Origin: Pseudomonas sp. DTU_2021_1001937_2_SI_NGA_ILE_001
GTDB lineage: Bacteria; Pseudomonadota; Gammaproteobacteria; Pseudomonadales; Pseudomonadaceae
Reading direction: 5' to 3'
Assembly: GCF_032463525.1 (NCBI RefSeq)
Contig: NZ_CP135971.1
Span: 5,500,926 to 5,564,925 of the forward strand
DNA length: 64,000 nt
In this document: in pieces, positions 9,236-17,252 of the stretch
Layout: each line of letters begins with the position of its first letter
Numbering within the stretch: the stretch's first letter is position 1
The notes under the pieces: model-generated
Told to the model about the DNA's origin: nothing
What the model saw: only the letters and a program-made list of their open reading frames with translations
Databases searched by the model: none
Made by a program: the position numbers and the translations under genes

Positions 9236-9937
9236 ATGACCACAAGCATCTGGAAGAAACTGGTCACCGCCGTGCGCGGTGGTGCCTCGGAAGTCGGTGA
9301 AGCCATCGCCGATGCCAACGCCCTGCGCATTCTCGACCAGGAAATCCGCGACGCCGAGAACGCCCTGGCCAAGGCCCGCGAAGGGCTGATCGGCATCAAG
9401 GCCAAGCACAAGCTGTCGGCCCAGCGTCTCGAAGAGCACGCCACCAACATCGCCAACTGGGAAGGTCGCGCTCTGCAGGCGCTGAACAAGGGCGAAGAGG
9501 GCCTGGCCGTCGAATGCGCGGCGAAGATCGCCGAGATCGAAGCCCAGCGTGACCAGGAAAAGACCCTGGCCGACCAGTTCGGCCAGCAGGCTGAACTGCT
9601 GCAAGAGCAGGTGATCAAGTCCGAAGCACGCATCCGTGGCCTCAAGCAGCAGGTGGAAATGGCCAAGGCACGGGAAACCGTACAGCGTGCCCGGGTCGCC
9701 ACCGCCAATGCCACTGGCGGTGCCAATGGTGCAGTGGAAACCGCCGTCGGCTCACTGGCGCGCCTCAAGCAGCGCCAGGACGAGCGCGATGCCAAGCTCG
9801 AAGCGGCCGAAGAACTGGCCAGCCAGGCCAACGGCGGTGACCTGGAGCGACGTCTGCAGGAAGCCGGTATCGGCGCCCGCAGTGGCGGTGCCGACGACGT
9901 ACTGGCCCGCCTCAAGGCCCGCCAGACCCCGCAGTAA
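9236..9937 (+). CDS. yjfJ: PspA/IM30 family membrane-stress protein (YjfJ type)
   Basis: This is a 233-residue PspA/IM30 (ESCRT-III-like) protein, a peripheral inner-membrane protein that forms large assemblies and protects membrane integrity. The amphipathic N-terminus IWKKLVTAVRGGASEVGEA is followed by almost continuous coiled coil (about 25-160), a Gly/Ala-rich gap (ATANATGGANGA) and a short C-terminal helical segment. The neighbouring yjfI, yjfK, yjfL, yjfM and yjfC-type genes show it is the YjfJ subgroup rather than the sigma54-driven pspABC protein. No PspB, PspC or PspF is present nearby. The ribosome site is GGCAGGAGAG. A GC hairpin separates it from the rhomboid gene. Confidence 0.93.
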   Translation: MTTSIWKKLVTAVRGGASEVGEAIADANALRILDQEIRDAENALAKAREGLIGIKAKHKLSAQRLEEHATNIANWEGRALQALNKGEEGLAVECAAKIAEIEAQRDQEKTLADQFGQQAELLQEQVIKSEARIRGLKQQVEMAKARETVQRARVATANATGGANGAVETAVGSLARLKQRQDERDAKLEAAEELASQANGGDLERRLQEAGIGARSGGADDVLARLKARQTPQ

Positions 9938-9945
9938 CTCCCAGC

Positions 9946-9972
9946 GCTGCCCCCGGCTTCCCGGGGGGCAGC
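9946..9972 (+). other. Intercistronic GC hairpin after pspA
   Basis: GCTGCCCCC (9946-9954) pairs with GGGGGCAGC (9964-9972), and the inner bases can extend the stem. There is no T run, so it is more likely a partial terminator or a 3'-end stabiliser that would make PspA more abundant than the downstream membrane proteins. Confidence 0.55.
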
Positions 9973-10000
9973 GGCATGCCATTTCGTTAAGGACGACCCC

Positions 10001-10546
10001 TTGGCACTCTCCACCCGACTGCGTGTCATCCTCGGCCTGGCCCTGCTCATGCTGGCGGTACAGCTGTATAACGCCGCCAGTGGCTACAGCCTGGTCGGGC
10101 ACGGTATCCTGCCGCGCCACCTGTGGGGATTGCAGGGCATCGTCTTCGCGCCTTTCCTGCATGGTTCCATGGCTCATCTGCTGAGCAACCTGGTGCCGTT
10201 CCTGGTGCTCAGCTGGCTGGTGGCCACTGAAGGCGTCGGTCGCTACCTGAGGGTCGTGCTGCTGGTCTGTCTGGTCGGTGGCGGGCTGGTCTGGCTGGTG
10301 GGCCGCAGCAGCCTGCATGTGGGGGCCAGCGGCCTGATCTTCGGCTTGTGGACCTACCTGCTGGCCCGCGCCTGGTACCAGCGCAGCCTGGCCAGCCTGG
10401 GCCTGGCACTGATCGCCCTGGTGGCCTACAGCGGGATGCTGGCCGGTTTCGTGCCGGTGCCCGGTGTATCGTTCGAATCGCATATCGCCGGTGCGTTCGC
10501 CGGCATCCTCGCGGCCCGCTGGCTGCACGCGGGGCAGGGCACATGA
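10001..10546 (+). CDS. Rhomboid family intramembrane serine protease (compact form)
   Basis: This is a 181-residue six-helix rhomboid without extra domains. The catalytic Ser110 lies in HVGASGLIFG and the catalytic His161 in ESHIAGAFAG; the conserved loop FLHGSMAHLLSN (52-63) is also present, so it should be active. The start is TTG 10001 with AAGGACG ahead. It lies within the operon between pspA and the DUF2491 gene. As I remember it, the E. coli yjfIJKLMC operon has no rhomboid, so this placement is notable. Likely substrates are membrane or lipoproteins of the same operon, which is inference. It is clearly distinct from glpG at 3662-4531. Confidence 0.9.
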   Translation: MALSTRLRVILGLALLMLAVQLYNAASGYSLVGHGILPRHLWGLQGIVFAPFLHGSMAHLLSNLVPFLVLSWLVATEGVGRYLRVVLLVCLVGGGLVWLVGRSSLHVGASGLIFGLWTYLLARAWYQRSLASLGLALIALVAYSGMLAGFVPVPGVSFESHIAGAFAGILAARWLHAGQGT

Positions 10547-10586
10547 AGCGCCGAGTGGCGGGCGCGCGGTTTCAAGGAGAAACGCT

Positions 10587-11240
10587 ATGAGTTGGTTCAA
10601 GCGGGTCATGGGCCTCGAAGCCCCGGCCCCCAAGGGTGCGCTCAGCGCCAACGGCAGCCCGCTGGGGCTGCGCAATGGCGGCATGCTGTGCCTGGATTCG
10701 TCGTTGAAGCTGCTGCTCGACGGCCATTCCTATGTGGTATTGCCGGGCGACGAGAAGATCTGGGCCACCGGCCGGATCGACCTCGGCCAGGCCATGACCC
10801 TGTGGCGCTTCTACCTGGATGACGAAGACTACTTCCTGCAGGTGGTCAGCAACGGCCCGCAGCCTGAAGATGTCCAGGACATCATTCTCTTCGGCTACTA
10901 CAGCGCCACGCCCATCAACAGCCGTGACGAACTGCTGCGCCTGACCGGGCCGGACTCGCCGATCGGCCTGCCCACCTACGAACATGAAGGCGAAGTGTTC
11001 GAACGCCAATGGGGTAGCGAAGCCGGGCAGACCGAACTCACGCCCATGCTCGAACAGGTTGCCAGCCCCGACAGCCGCTACCAGGTCAAGCACCTGAGCA
11101 TGCTCTATGCCCGTGAAACCGGTCTGATCGGCCGCCGTGAGTTCCTGCTGTTTTCGCTGGAAGAAGACGAGGAGGGGAACCTCACCCTGACCACGGCGGT
11201 CGGTGTGACGCTCGCTTCCACCGATATCACCGTTCTCTAA
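10587..11240 (+). CDS. yjfK: YjfK family protein (DUF2491)
   Basis: The product is a 217-residue soluble acidic protein of the DUF2491/YjfK family, function unknown. Visible family stretches are the N-terminal MSWFKRVMGLE, GLRNGGMLCLD, GHSYVVLPGDEKIWATGRID and the mid-protein DIILFGYYSATPI. There is no signal peptide or transmembrane helix, so it is probably a cytoplasmic partner of the membrane components. ATG 10587 has the site TTCAAGGAGA ahead. The DUF350 gene starts 16 bases downstream. Confidence 0.85.
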   Translation: MSWFKRVMGLEAPAPKGALSANGSPLGLRNGGMLCLDSSLKLLLDGHSYVVLPGDEKIWATGRIDLGQAMTLWRFYLDDEDYFLQVVSNGPQPEDVQDIILFGYYSATPINSRDELLRLTGPDSPIGLPTYEHEGEVFERQWGSEAGQTELTPMLEQVASPDSRYQVKHLSMLYARETGLIGRREFLLFSLEEDEEGNLTLTTAVGVTLASTDITVL

Positions 11241-11256
11241 AGACAAGGAAATCTTC

Positions 11257-11682
11257 ATGATCGATGCGTTGCGCATGTCGCTCGATGCCCAGGCGGTCTT
11301 CGGCTTCATCCTCTACATTCTGGTGGCTGCGGCACTGTTCGCGCTTTTCCAGTTCATCTACACCCGCATCACACCGCACAAGGAGTTCGCGCTGATCCGC
11401 GACAACAACCCGGCCGCTGCGCTGGCCCTGGGTGGTTCGCTGATCGGTTTCGCCTTGCCCGCCAGCAACGTCATCGCCTACAGCATCAATATCCTCGACG
11501 TCATCGTCTGGGCGCTGATCGCCGCTGTGGTGCAACTGCTGGCCTTCGGTGTTACCAGCCTGGTGCTCAGGGGCCTTTCGGCGCGCATCGCCAAGGGCGA
11601 GATGGCGGCAGCCATCTATGCCGCCAGCGTGGCGATCAGCGTGGGCCTGCTCAACGCGGCCTGCATGACCCCCGCGAACTGA
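11257..11682 (+). CDS. yjfL: DUF350 membrane protein (YjfL)
   Basis: The product is a 141-residue inner-membrane protein with four predicted helices arranged as two DUF350 repeats. The first covers about 9-70 (AVFGFILYILVAAALFALF, then AALALGGSLIGFALPASNV); the second begins near DVIVWALIAAVVQLLAFG. Conserved polar residues such as the Asn in PASNVIAYS lie inside the membrane. Its role is unknown; the family co-occurs with PspA and the ATP-grasp ligase genes. Ten bases separate it from the lipoprotein gene. Confidence 0.88.
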   Translation: MIDALRMSLDAQAVFGFILYILVAAALFALFQFIYTRITPHKEFALIRDNNPAAALALGGSLIGFALPASNVIAYSINILDVIVWALIAAVVQLLAFGVTSLVLRGLSARIAKGEMAAAIYAASVAISVGLLNAACMTPAN

Positions 11683-11692
11683 GGGCGCCGCC

Positions 11693-12412
11693 ATGAGACG
11701 CAGCCCCACTCAACTGGTACTGGTCGGCACCCTGCCACTGGCCCTCACTGCCTGCGGAGGCTCGGACGACGAGCCGAACTTCAGCGCACAGACTACCTTC
11801 GCCTCGGTGCAGGAGTGCGCCAACGCCAAGGTGCCGGTGGATTTCTGTTCCGAGGCCTACATGAAGGCCCTGGCCGAACACCTGCGCATTGCGCCGACCT
11901 ATGACGACCAGGCGTCCTGCGAGGCCGACTTCGTTCCCGACTACTGCCAGGCCACCTCCGACGGCAAGTACATGCCCAAGGTGGGCGGCTTCCAGCTGTC
12001 GTTCGAAGGCAACGTGCCCAAGGACGTGCTGCAGCAGACCAACCAGCAACTGGTGCAGTCCAACCCCGGCGCCAGCAGCAACTTCCTTACCGGCCTGCTG
12101 ATCGGCAACCTGCTGAGCAATGGCTTTGGCAGCCGCTACGCGACGCAGCCGGTGTACATGAACCGCGATGACCGTGGCGGTTACTACAGTTCGACGCTGT
12201 ACAGCCAGATCGACCGCGGCAAGACCTACAGCCGCTCGACCCAGGCGCGCTACAGCCCCGACAAGACCTACAGCAAGACCACCCTGGCACGCAGCCTGGG
12301 CGCCGGCTCCTCGGTTTCGTCCACGGTTTCGCGTGGCGGTTTCGGCAGCCAGGCCACCGCGCGCAGTGGCTGGGGTGGCAAGAGCAGCAGCCGCTCCAGC
12401 TTCGGCGGCTGA
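11693..12412 (+). CDS. yjfM: DUF1190 lipoprotein (YjfM/YgiB type) with Gly-Gly C-terminus
   Basis: This is a 239-residue secreted lipoprotein. The lipobox LTAC ends at Cys21, followed by GGSDDE. The middle holds six or so cysteines in short pairs (ECANAKVPVDFC, SCEADFVPDYC) that may form disulfides, typical of DUF1190. The C-terminal third is Ser/Arg/Gly/Tyr-rich with two near repeats, GKTYSRSTQAR (176-186) and DKTYSKTTLAR (190-200), then RGGFG (214-218) and a terminal SSRSSFGG. E. coli YgiB, as I recall it, ends in a very similar RGGFG and SMGG pattern. The next gene encodes an ATP-grasp ligase, so this tail could be its acceptor (inference). Confidence 0.85.
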   Translation: MRRSPTQLVLVGTLPLALTACGGSDDEPNFSAQTTFASVQECANAKVPVDFCSEAYMKALAEHLRIAPTYDDQASCEADFVPDYCQATSDGKYMPKVGGFQLSFEGNVPKDVLQQTNQQLVQSNPGASSNFLTGLLIGNLLSNGFGSRYATQPVYMNRDDRGGYYSSTLYSQIDRGKTYSRSTQARYSPDKTYSKTTLARSLGAGSSVSSTVSRGGFGSQATARSGWGGKSSSRSSFGG

Positions 12413-12432
12413 GACTCGGCAAGGACGGGGTC

Positions 12433-13590
12433 ATGAAACGGATCAGCATCGCAGAACGCCCGGACTGGCGGACCACCGCCGAGCGCGAAGGCTTCGACTT
12501 TCACACCATCGAGGGTGAACGCTACTGGGACGAACGGCATTACTACCTGTTCAGCGAGGCGCAGGTGACCCGCGACCTCGAAGCCCCCACCCGCGAGCTG
12601 CACCAGCTGTGCCTGGACGCCGTGGCGCGGGTCGTGGAAAGCGAAGCGCTGTTGCACCAGTTGGCGATTCCGCCGGCGTACTTCGACCTGATCCGCGACT
12701 CCTGGCGGCGCCGCGAGCCGCACCTGTATGCGCGCTTCGACTTTGCCTACCACGGCGATGGACCGGCGAAGATGTACGAGATCAACGCCGACACCCCCAC
12801 CAGCCTTATGGAGGCGGCGGCTTTCCAGCTGGTGTGGCTGGACGAACAGATCGCCCGTGGCGAGCTGCCGGCTGCGGCCAGCCAGTTCAATGCCATTGCC
12901 ACCGACCTGGTCGCGGCTTTCGAGGCGTTTCGCGGCCCGGCGCCTTTCTATTTCTCGGCCATGTCCGGTTCGGCCGAAGACCGCGGCACCACCGAGTTCC
13001 TGCGACGCATGGCCGGGCACGCGGGGATCGCCACCCGGCATATCGACATCGAGGACATCGGACTGGACGCGGCGGGGCGCTTCGTCGACTTGCAGGGTCG
13101 CCCCATCGAGCGCTTGTTCAAGCTGCATGCCTGGGAGCACATCTTCCACGAGCCATTCGGCCAGCATGTGGCGGCCAGCGGCACGCAGTTCGTAGAGCCG
13201 GCCTGGAAAGCGATTCTCAGCAACAAGGGCATCCTGCCGCTGCTCTGGCAGTTCAACGAGGGCCACCCGAACCTGCTGCCAGCGTTTGTCGACGACCGTC
13301 CCGGGGCCGCAGTGCCCAAGGGGTGGGTGCGCAAACCGTACTTTTCCCGCGAAGGGGCGAACATCGAGATTCGTACGCCAGGTGACGAGACCATCGCTGA
13401 AGACGGCCCCTACACCGATGCGCCGTACATCCTGCAGGCGTATTCGCCATTACCGCGCTTTGGCGACAGCTATACGCTGGTCGGCGCCTGGGTGATCGGC
13501 GACCAGGCCTCGGGCATCGGCATTCGCGAAGATGACAGCCTGATCACCAAGGACAGCAGCCGCTTCCTGCCCCATGTGGTGATCGACTGA
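12433..13590 (+). CDS. yjfC: Glutathionylspermidine-synthase-like ATP-grasp ligase (YjfC/YgiC type)
   Basis: The product is a 385-residue protein matching the C-terminal synthetase (ATP-grasp) domain of GspS but lacking the amidase domain, as in E. coli YjfC and YgiC. These enzymes join a carboxylate to an amine through an acyl phosphate. Visible family stretches are the N-terminal RPDWRTTAEREGFDFHT, YEINADTPTSLMEAA, LFKLHAWEHIFHEPFG, AILSNKGILPLLWQFNEGHP and KPYFSREGANIEI (ATP-binding and catalytic regions). The true substrates are unknown. Last gene of the operon, 20 bases after the lipoprotein gene. A 12-base palindrome, GCGACCGGTCGC, lies at 13610-13621 downstream. Confidence 0.9.
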   Translation: MKRISIAERPDWRTTAEREGFDFHTIEGERYWDERHYYLFSEAQVTRDLEAPTRELHQLCLDAVARVVESEALLHQLAIPPAYFDLIRDSWRRREPHLYARFDFAYHGDGPAKMYEINADTPTSLMEAAAFQLVWLDEQIARGELPAAASQFNAIATDLVAAFEAFRGPAPFYFSAMSGSAEDRGTTEFLRRMAGHAGIATRHIDIEDIGLDAAGRFVDLQGRPIERLFKLHAWEHIFHEPFGQHVAASGTQFVEPAWKAILSNKGILPLLWQFNEGHPNLLPAFVDDRPGAAVPKGWVRKPYFSREGANIEIRTPGDETIAEDGPYTDAPYILQAYSPLPRFGDSYTLVGAWVIGDQASGIGIREDDSLITKDSSRFLPHVVID

Positions 13591-13646
13591 GCGGCCCGCA
13601 TGGCAGGGGGCGACCGGTCGCTTAACAAAACATAACGTCGCGTCGA

Positions 13647-13676
13647 TTGTCAGGCGTCGGCGTTGCCTTCTAGGAT
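13647..13676 (+). promoter_or_regulatory. Candidate sigma70 promoter of the BNR-repeat gene
   Basis: TTGTCA (13647-13652) and TAGGAT (13671-13676) are spaced by 18 bases, 70 bases before the ATG at 13746. It is a moderate match found by eye only. Confidence 0.35.
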
Positions 13677-13745
13677 GAACCGGCTTCCACAAAGCGTCGC
13701 GCGGCCCCCGGGTGTGCGCTGCATAACAAGAACAGGGAGAGTTTC

Positions 13746-14771
13746 ATGCACGAGCCCACCGCCCGGTGCCTGCGCCGCACCGCGCTCTGGCTGGCCACGC
13801 TGCTGGTCATGCCGTTCAGCGTTTCCCTCCATGCCGCCAGCGACACGGTCCAGGCCGATGTATATGCCATCGAGTCGAACAGAGCTGCCACGACCCTGTT
13901 GCTCGACGTGGCCCACGCCGGGCCGCGCGTGGTGGCCGTGGGCGATCATGGCCACATTCTCTATTCCGATGACCAGGGCCAGAGCTGGCAGCAGGCGCGG
14001 GTGCCCAGCCGCCAGCTGCTGACGGCGGTGTATTTCGTCGATGAACGACATGGCTGGGCCGTCGGCCACGATGCACAGATCCTTGCCAGCAGCGACGGCG
14101 GGCAGACCTGGAGCAAGCAGTTCGAGGACCAGCAGCGCGAGGCGCCGTTGCTCGACGTGTGGTTCCAGGACCCGAACACCGGCTTCGCGGTAGGTGCCTA
14201 CGGCGCATTGCTGGCAACGCTGGACGGCGGGCGGCATTGGGACGATGTGAGTGCGCGCCTGGACAACGAGGACCAGTTCCACCTCAATGCCATCGCAGCG
14301 ATTCCCGAGGCCGGGCTGTTCATCGTCGGCGAGGCGGGTGGCATGTACCGCTCCCGCGACCTGGGGCAGAGCTGGGAAAAGCTCGACAGCCCTTACCACG
14401 GTTCGTTGTTCGGGGTGATCGCCACCGGCCAGCCGCAGACCCTGCTGGTGTTCGGCCTGCGCGGCAACCTGCTGCGCTCCAGCGACTTCGGTGACAGCTG
14501 GGAGGCGGTGCAGGCGCAGGATGAGCGCGGCGCGCTGCAGGCTACCCTGGCCGGTGCCGGGCGGCTCGACGACGGTTCGCTGGTGCTGGTGGGCAACGCC
14601 GGCACCGTCTTGCGTAGCACGGACGCCGGGCAGAATTTCACCGTGTTCAATCGCCCGGACCACATCGCCCTGGCCGGGGTTACCGGCAATGCCAGGGGTG
14701 AACTGATTCTGGTCGGCCAGGGCGGCGTGCGCCTCGGCTCTTCAGACGGCGCGGCGCTCGAGCAGCGATAA
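13746..14771 (+). CDS. Secreted YCF48/BNR-repeat beta-propeller protein
   Basis: The product is a 341-residue exported protein. The signal peptide covers about 1-35 (RRTALWLATLLVMPFSVSLHA, cleaved after HAA). The mature part is a propeller built from BNR/Asp-box repeats: YSDDQGQSW, SSDGGQTW, SRDLGQSW, SSDFGDSW and STDAGQNF are all visible at roughly regular spacing. It belongs to the plant photosystem-assembly-like YCF48 group found widely in non-photosynthetic Pseudomonas, usually beside an RND/MMPL exporter, as here (17 bases downstream). It is probably a periplasmic partner of that exporter, though the cargo is unknown. The ribosome site is CAGGGAG. Confidence 0.85.
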   Translation: MHEPTARCLRRTALWLATLLVMPFSVSLHAASDTVQADVYAIESNRAATTLLLDVAHAGPRVVAVGDHGHILYSDDQGQSWQQARVPSRQLLTAVYFVDERHGWAVGHDAQILASSDGGQTWSKQFEDQQREAPLLDVWFQDPNTGFAVGAYGALLATLDGGRHWDDVSARLDNEDQFHLNAIAAIPEAGLFIVGEAGGMYRSRDLGQSWEKLDSPYHGSLFGVIATGQPQTLLVFGLRGNLLRSSDFGDSWEAVQAQDERGALQATLAGAGRLDDGSLVLVGNAGTVLRSTDAGQNFTVFNRPDHIALAGVTGNARGELILVGQGGVRLGSSDGAALEQR

Positions 14772-14788
14772 GCACAAGGACCCCAGGC

Positions 14789-17176
14789 ATGAACGATCTC
14801 CAGCACCCGCGTACCGATGAGCGCGCCACCTTCCTTGAGCGGCTGATCTTCGACAACCGCCCCACGGTGATCATCCTCTGTCTGCTGACCAGCCTGTTGC
14901 TGGCCTGGCAGGCTCTGCAGGTCAGGCCGTCGACCAGTTTCGAGAAGATGATCCCGCTCGGCCACCCCTACATCCAGAACATGCTGGCCCACCGCAACGA
15001 CCTGGCCAACCTGGGCAATACCGTGCGTATCGCGGTGCAGGCGCGCGATGGCGATATCTTTTCGGCGTCCTACATGGAAACCCTGCGCGAGATCCATGAC
15101 GAAGCCTTCTATATTCCGGGCGTCGACCGTTCGGGCCTGAAGTCGCTGTGGAGCCCCAGCGTACGCTGGACCGAGGTCACCGAAGAGGGCTTCGCCGGCG
15201 GCGAGGTGATACCCAAGAGCTACGACGGCTCACGCGACAGCCTCGATCAACTGCGCAACAACGTGCTCAAGTCCGGACAGGTCGGGCGTCTGGTGGCCAA
15301 TGACTTCAAGTCGAGCATCGTCGAGTTCCCGTTGCTGGAAGCCTACCCGGACCCGAACGACCAGAGCGTGCTGCTCAACCTGGACTACCAGGGCTTCTCC
15401 CATCAACTCGAAGAGAAGATCCGCGACAAGTACCAGCTGAAGAATCCGCAGGTCAGTATCCACATCGTCGGCTTCGCCAAGAAGGTCGGTGACCTGATCG
15501 ACGGGCTGTTCATGGTCGTGGCGTTCTTCGCCGTCGCCTTTCTCATCACCCTGGTGCTGCTGGTGTGGTTCACCCGCTGCCTGCGCAGCACGGTGGCGGT
15601 ACTCAGTACCACCTTGATCGCGGTGATCTGGCAACTGGGCCTGATGCACCTGGCCGGGTTCGGTATCGACCCCTATTCGATGCTGGTGCCGTTCCTGATT
15701 TTCGCCATCGGCATTTCCCACGGGGTGCAGAAGATCAACGGCATCGCCCTGCAGTCCGGCGAGGCCGACGGCCCCCTCACTGCCGCACGGCGCACCTTCC
15801 GGCAGCTGTTCCTGCCGGGCATGATCGCGATCCTTGCCGATGCGGTGGGCTTCATCACCCTGCTGATCATCGACATCGGGGTGATTCGCGAGCTGGCCAT
15901 CGGCGCTTCCATTGGTGTGGCGGTGATCGTCTTCACCAACCTGATCCTGCTGCCTGTGGCGATTTCCTACGTGGGGATCAGCAAACGTGCGGTGGTGCGC
16001 AGCAAGCAGGATGCGGTGTCGGAGCATCCGTTCTGGCGCTTGCTGGCCAACTTCGCCAGCCCCCGCGTGGCGCCGGTATCCATCGTCCTGGCACTGCTGG
16101 CCTTCGGTGGCGGGCTCTGGTACAGCCAGAACCTGAAGATCGGCGATCTCGACCAGGGTGCGCCTGAACTGCGTCCGGACTCGCGTTACAACCAGGACAA
16201 CGCGTTCATCATCCAGCACTACGCGACCAGCTCCGACGTGCTGGTGGTCATGGTCAAGACCCCGAGCGAAGGCTGCTCGGCCTATTCGACCCTGTCGACC
16301 ATGGGCGAACTGGCCTGGAAAATGGACAACACCCCTGGCGTGCAGTCGACCATCTCGATGGTCAATGTCTCGCGCCAGGTGATCAAGGGCATGAACGAGG
16401 GCAGCCTCAAGTGGGAGACGCTGTCGCGCAACAAAGACGTGCTCAACAGCTCCATCGCTCGCGCCGAGGGCCTGTACAACGCTGACTGCTCGGTGGCGCC
16501 GCTGCTGATTTTCCTCAACGACCACAAGGCCGAGACCCTGGAACGCGCCGTGGCGGCGGTCAAGGCGTTCGCCGCCGAGCATGACGGCCCGCAGTTGCAG
16601 TTCCTCCTGGCGGCGGGCAACGCCGGGATCGAAGCCGCCACCAACGAGGTGATCAGGGAGTCCGAGCTGCTGATTCTGGTACTGGTCTATCTCTGCGTGG
16701 CCGGCATGTGCCTGATCACCTTCCGCTCCTGGGCAGCGACCTTGTGCATCGTCCTGCCGCTGGTGCTCACCTCGGTGCTGGGCAATGCGCTGATGGCCCT
16801 ACTGGGCATCGGCGTGAAAGTCGCCACGCTGCCGGTGATCGCCTTGGGGGTGGGCATCGGCGTCGACTACGGCATCTATATCTACAGCCGCCTGGAGAGC
16901 TTTCTGCGCGCGGGCCTGCCGTTGCAGGAGGCCTACTACGAGACGCTCAAGTCCACCGGCAAGGCGGTGCTGTTCACCGGCCTGTGCCTGGCCATCGGGG
17001 TGTGTACCTGGATCTTCTCGGCCATCAAGTTCCAGGCCGACATGGGCCTGATGCTGACCTTCATGCTGCTGTGGAACATGTTCGGCGCGCTGTGGCTATT
17101 GCCCGCCCTGGCGCGTTTTCTGATCAAGCCGCAGAAGCTGGCCGGGCAGGTGGGACACTCGCTGTTCTCCCACTGA
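14789..17176 (+). CDS. RND superfamily (MMPL-type) exporter
   Basis: This is an inner-membrane protein of 795 aa with two six-helix halves, each with a large periplasmic loop: one helix near 30-50 then a loop of about 180 residues, and the same pattern around 420 onward. This is the MMPL/HAE2 layout that moves lipids or hydrophobic compounds and does not need a classical adaptor. Recognisable segments are VPFLIFAIGISHGVQKING and VIALGVGIGVDYGIYIYSR, which hold the intramembrane polar residues used for proton coupling. It is co-transcribed with the secreted BNR protein. The DUF1302 and DUF1329 genes that often accompany this pair are absent here. Confidence 0.88.
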   Translation: MNDLQHPRTDERATFLERLIFDNRPTVIILCLLTSLLLAWQALQVRPSTSFEKMIPLGHPYIQNMLAHRNDLANLGNTVRIAVQARDGDIFSASYMETLREIHDEAFYIPGVDRSGLKSLWSPSVRWTEVTEEGFAGGEVIPKSYDGSRDSLDQLRNNVLKSGQVGRLVANDFKSSIVEFPLLEAYPDPNDQSVLLNLDYQGFSHQLEEKIRDKYQLKNPQVSIHIVGFAKKVGDLIDGLFMVVAFFAVAFLITLVLLVWFTRCLRSTVAVLSTTLIAVIWQLGLMHLAGFGIDPYSMLVPFLIFAIGISHGVQKINGIALQSGEADGPLTAARRTFRQLFLPGMIAILADAVGFITLLIIDIGVIRELAIGASIGVAVIVFTNLILLPVAISYVGISKRAVVRSKQDAVSEHPFWRLLANFASPRVAPVSIVLALLAFGGGLWYSQNLKIGDLDQGAPELRPDSRYNQDNAFIIQHYATSSDVLVVMVKTPSEGCSAYSTLSTMGELAWKMDNTPGVQSTISMVNVSRQVIKGMNEGSLKWETLSRNKDVLNSSIARAEGLYNADCSVAPLLIFLNDHKAETLERAVAAVKAFAAEHDGPQLQFLLAAGNAGIEAATNEVIRESELLILVLVYLCVAGMCLITFRSWAATLCIVLPLVLTSVLGNALMALLGIGVKVATLPVIALGVGIGVDYGIYIYSRLESFLRAGLPLQEAYYETLKSTGKAVLFTGLCLAIGVCTWIFSAIKFQADMGLMLTFMLLWNMFGALWLLPALARFLIKPQKLAGQVGHSLFSH

Positions 17177-17252
17177 AACGCGATGGGGCAGGGCGCGGTA
17201 GCGCGCTTTGCCCTATCATGGGCGCTTTCTCCAACAGGCCTGTGATTTACCC

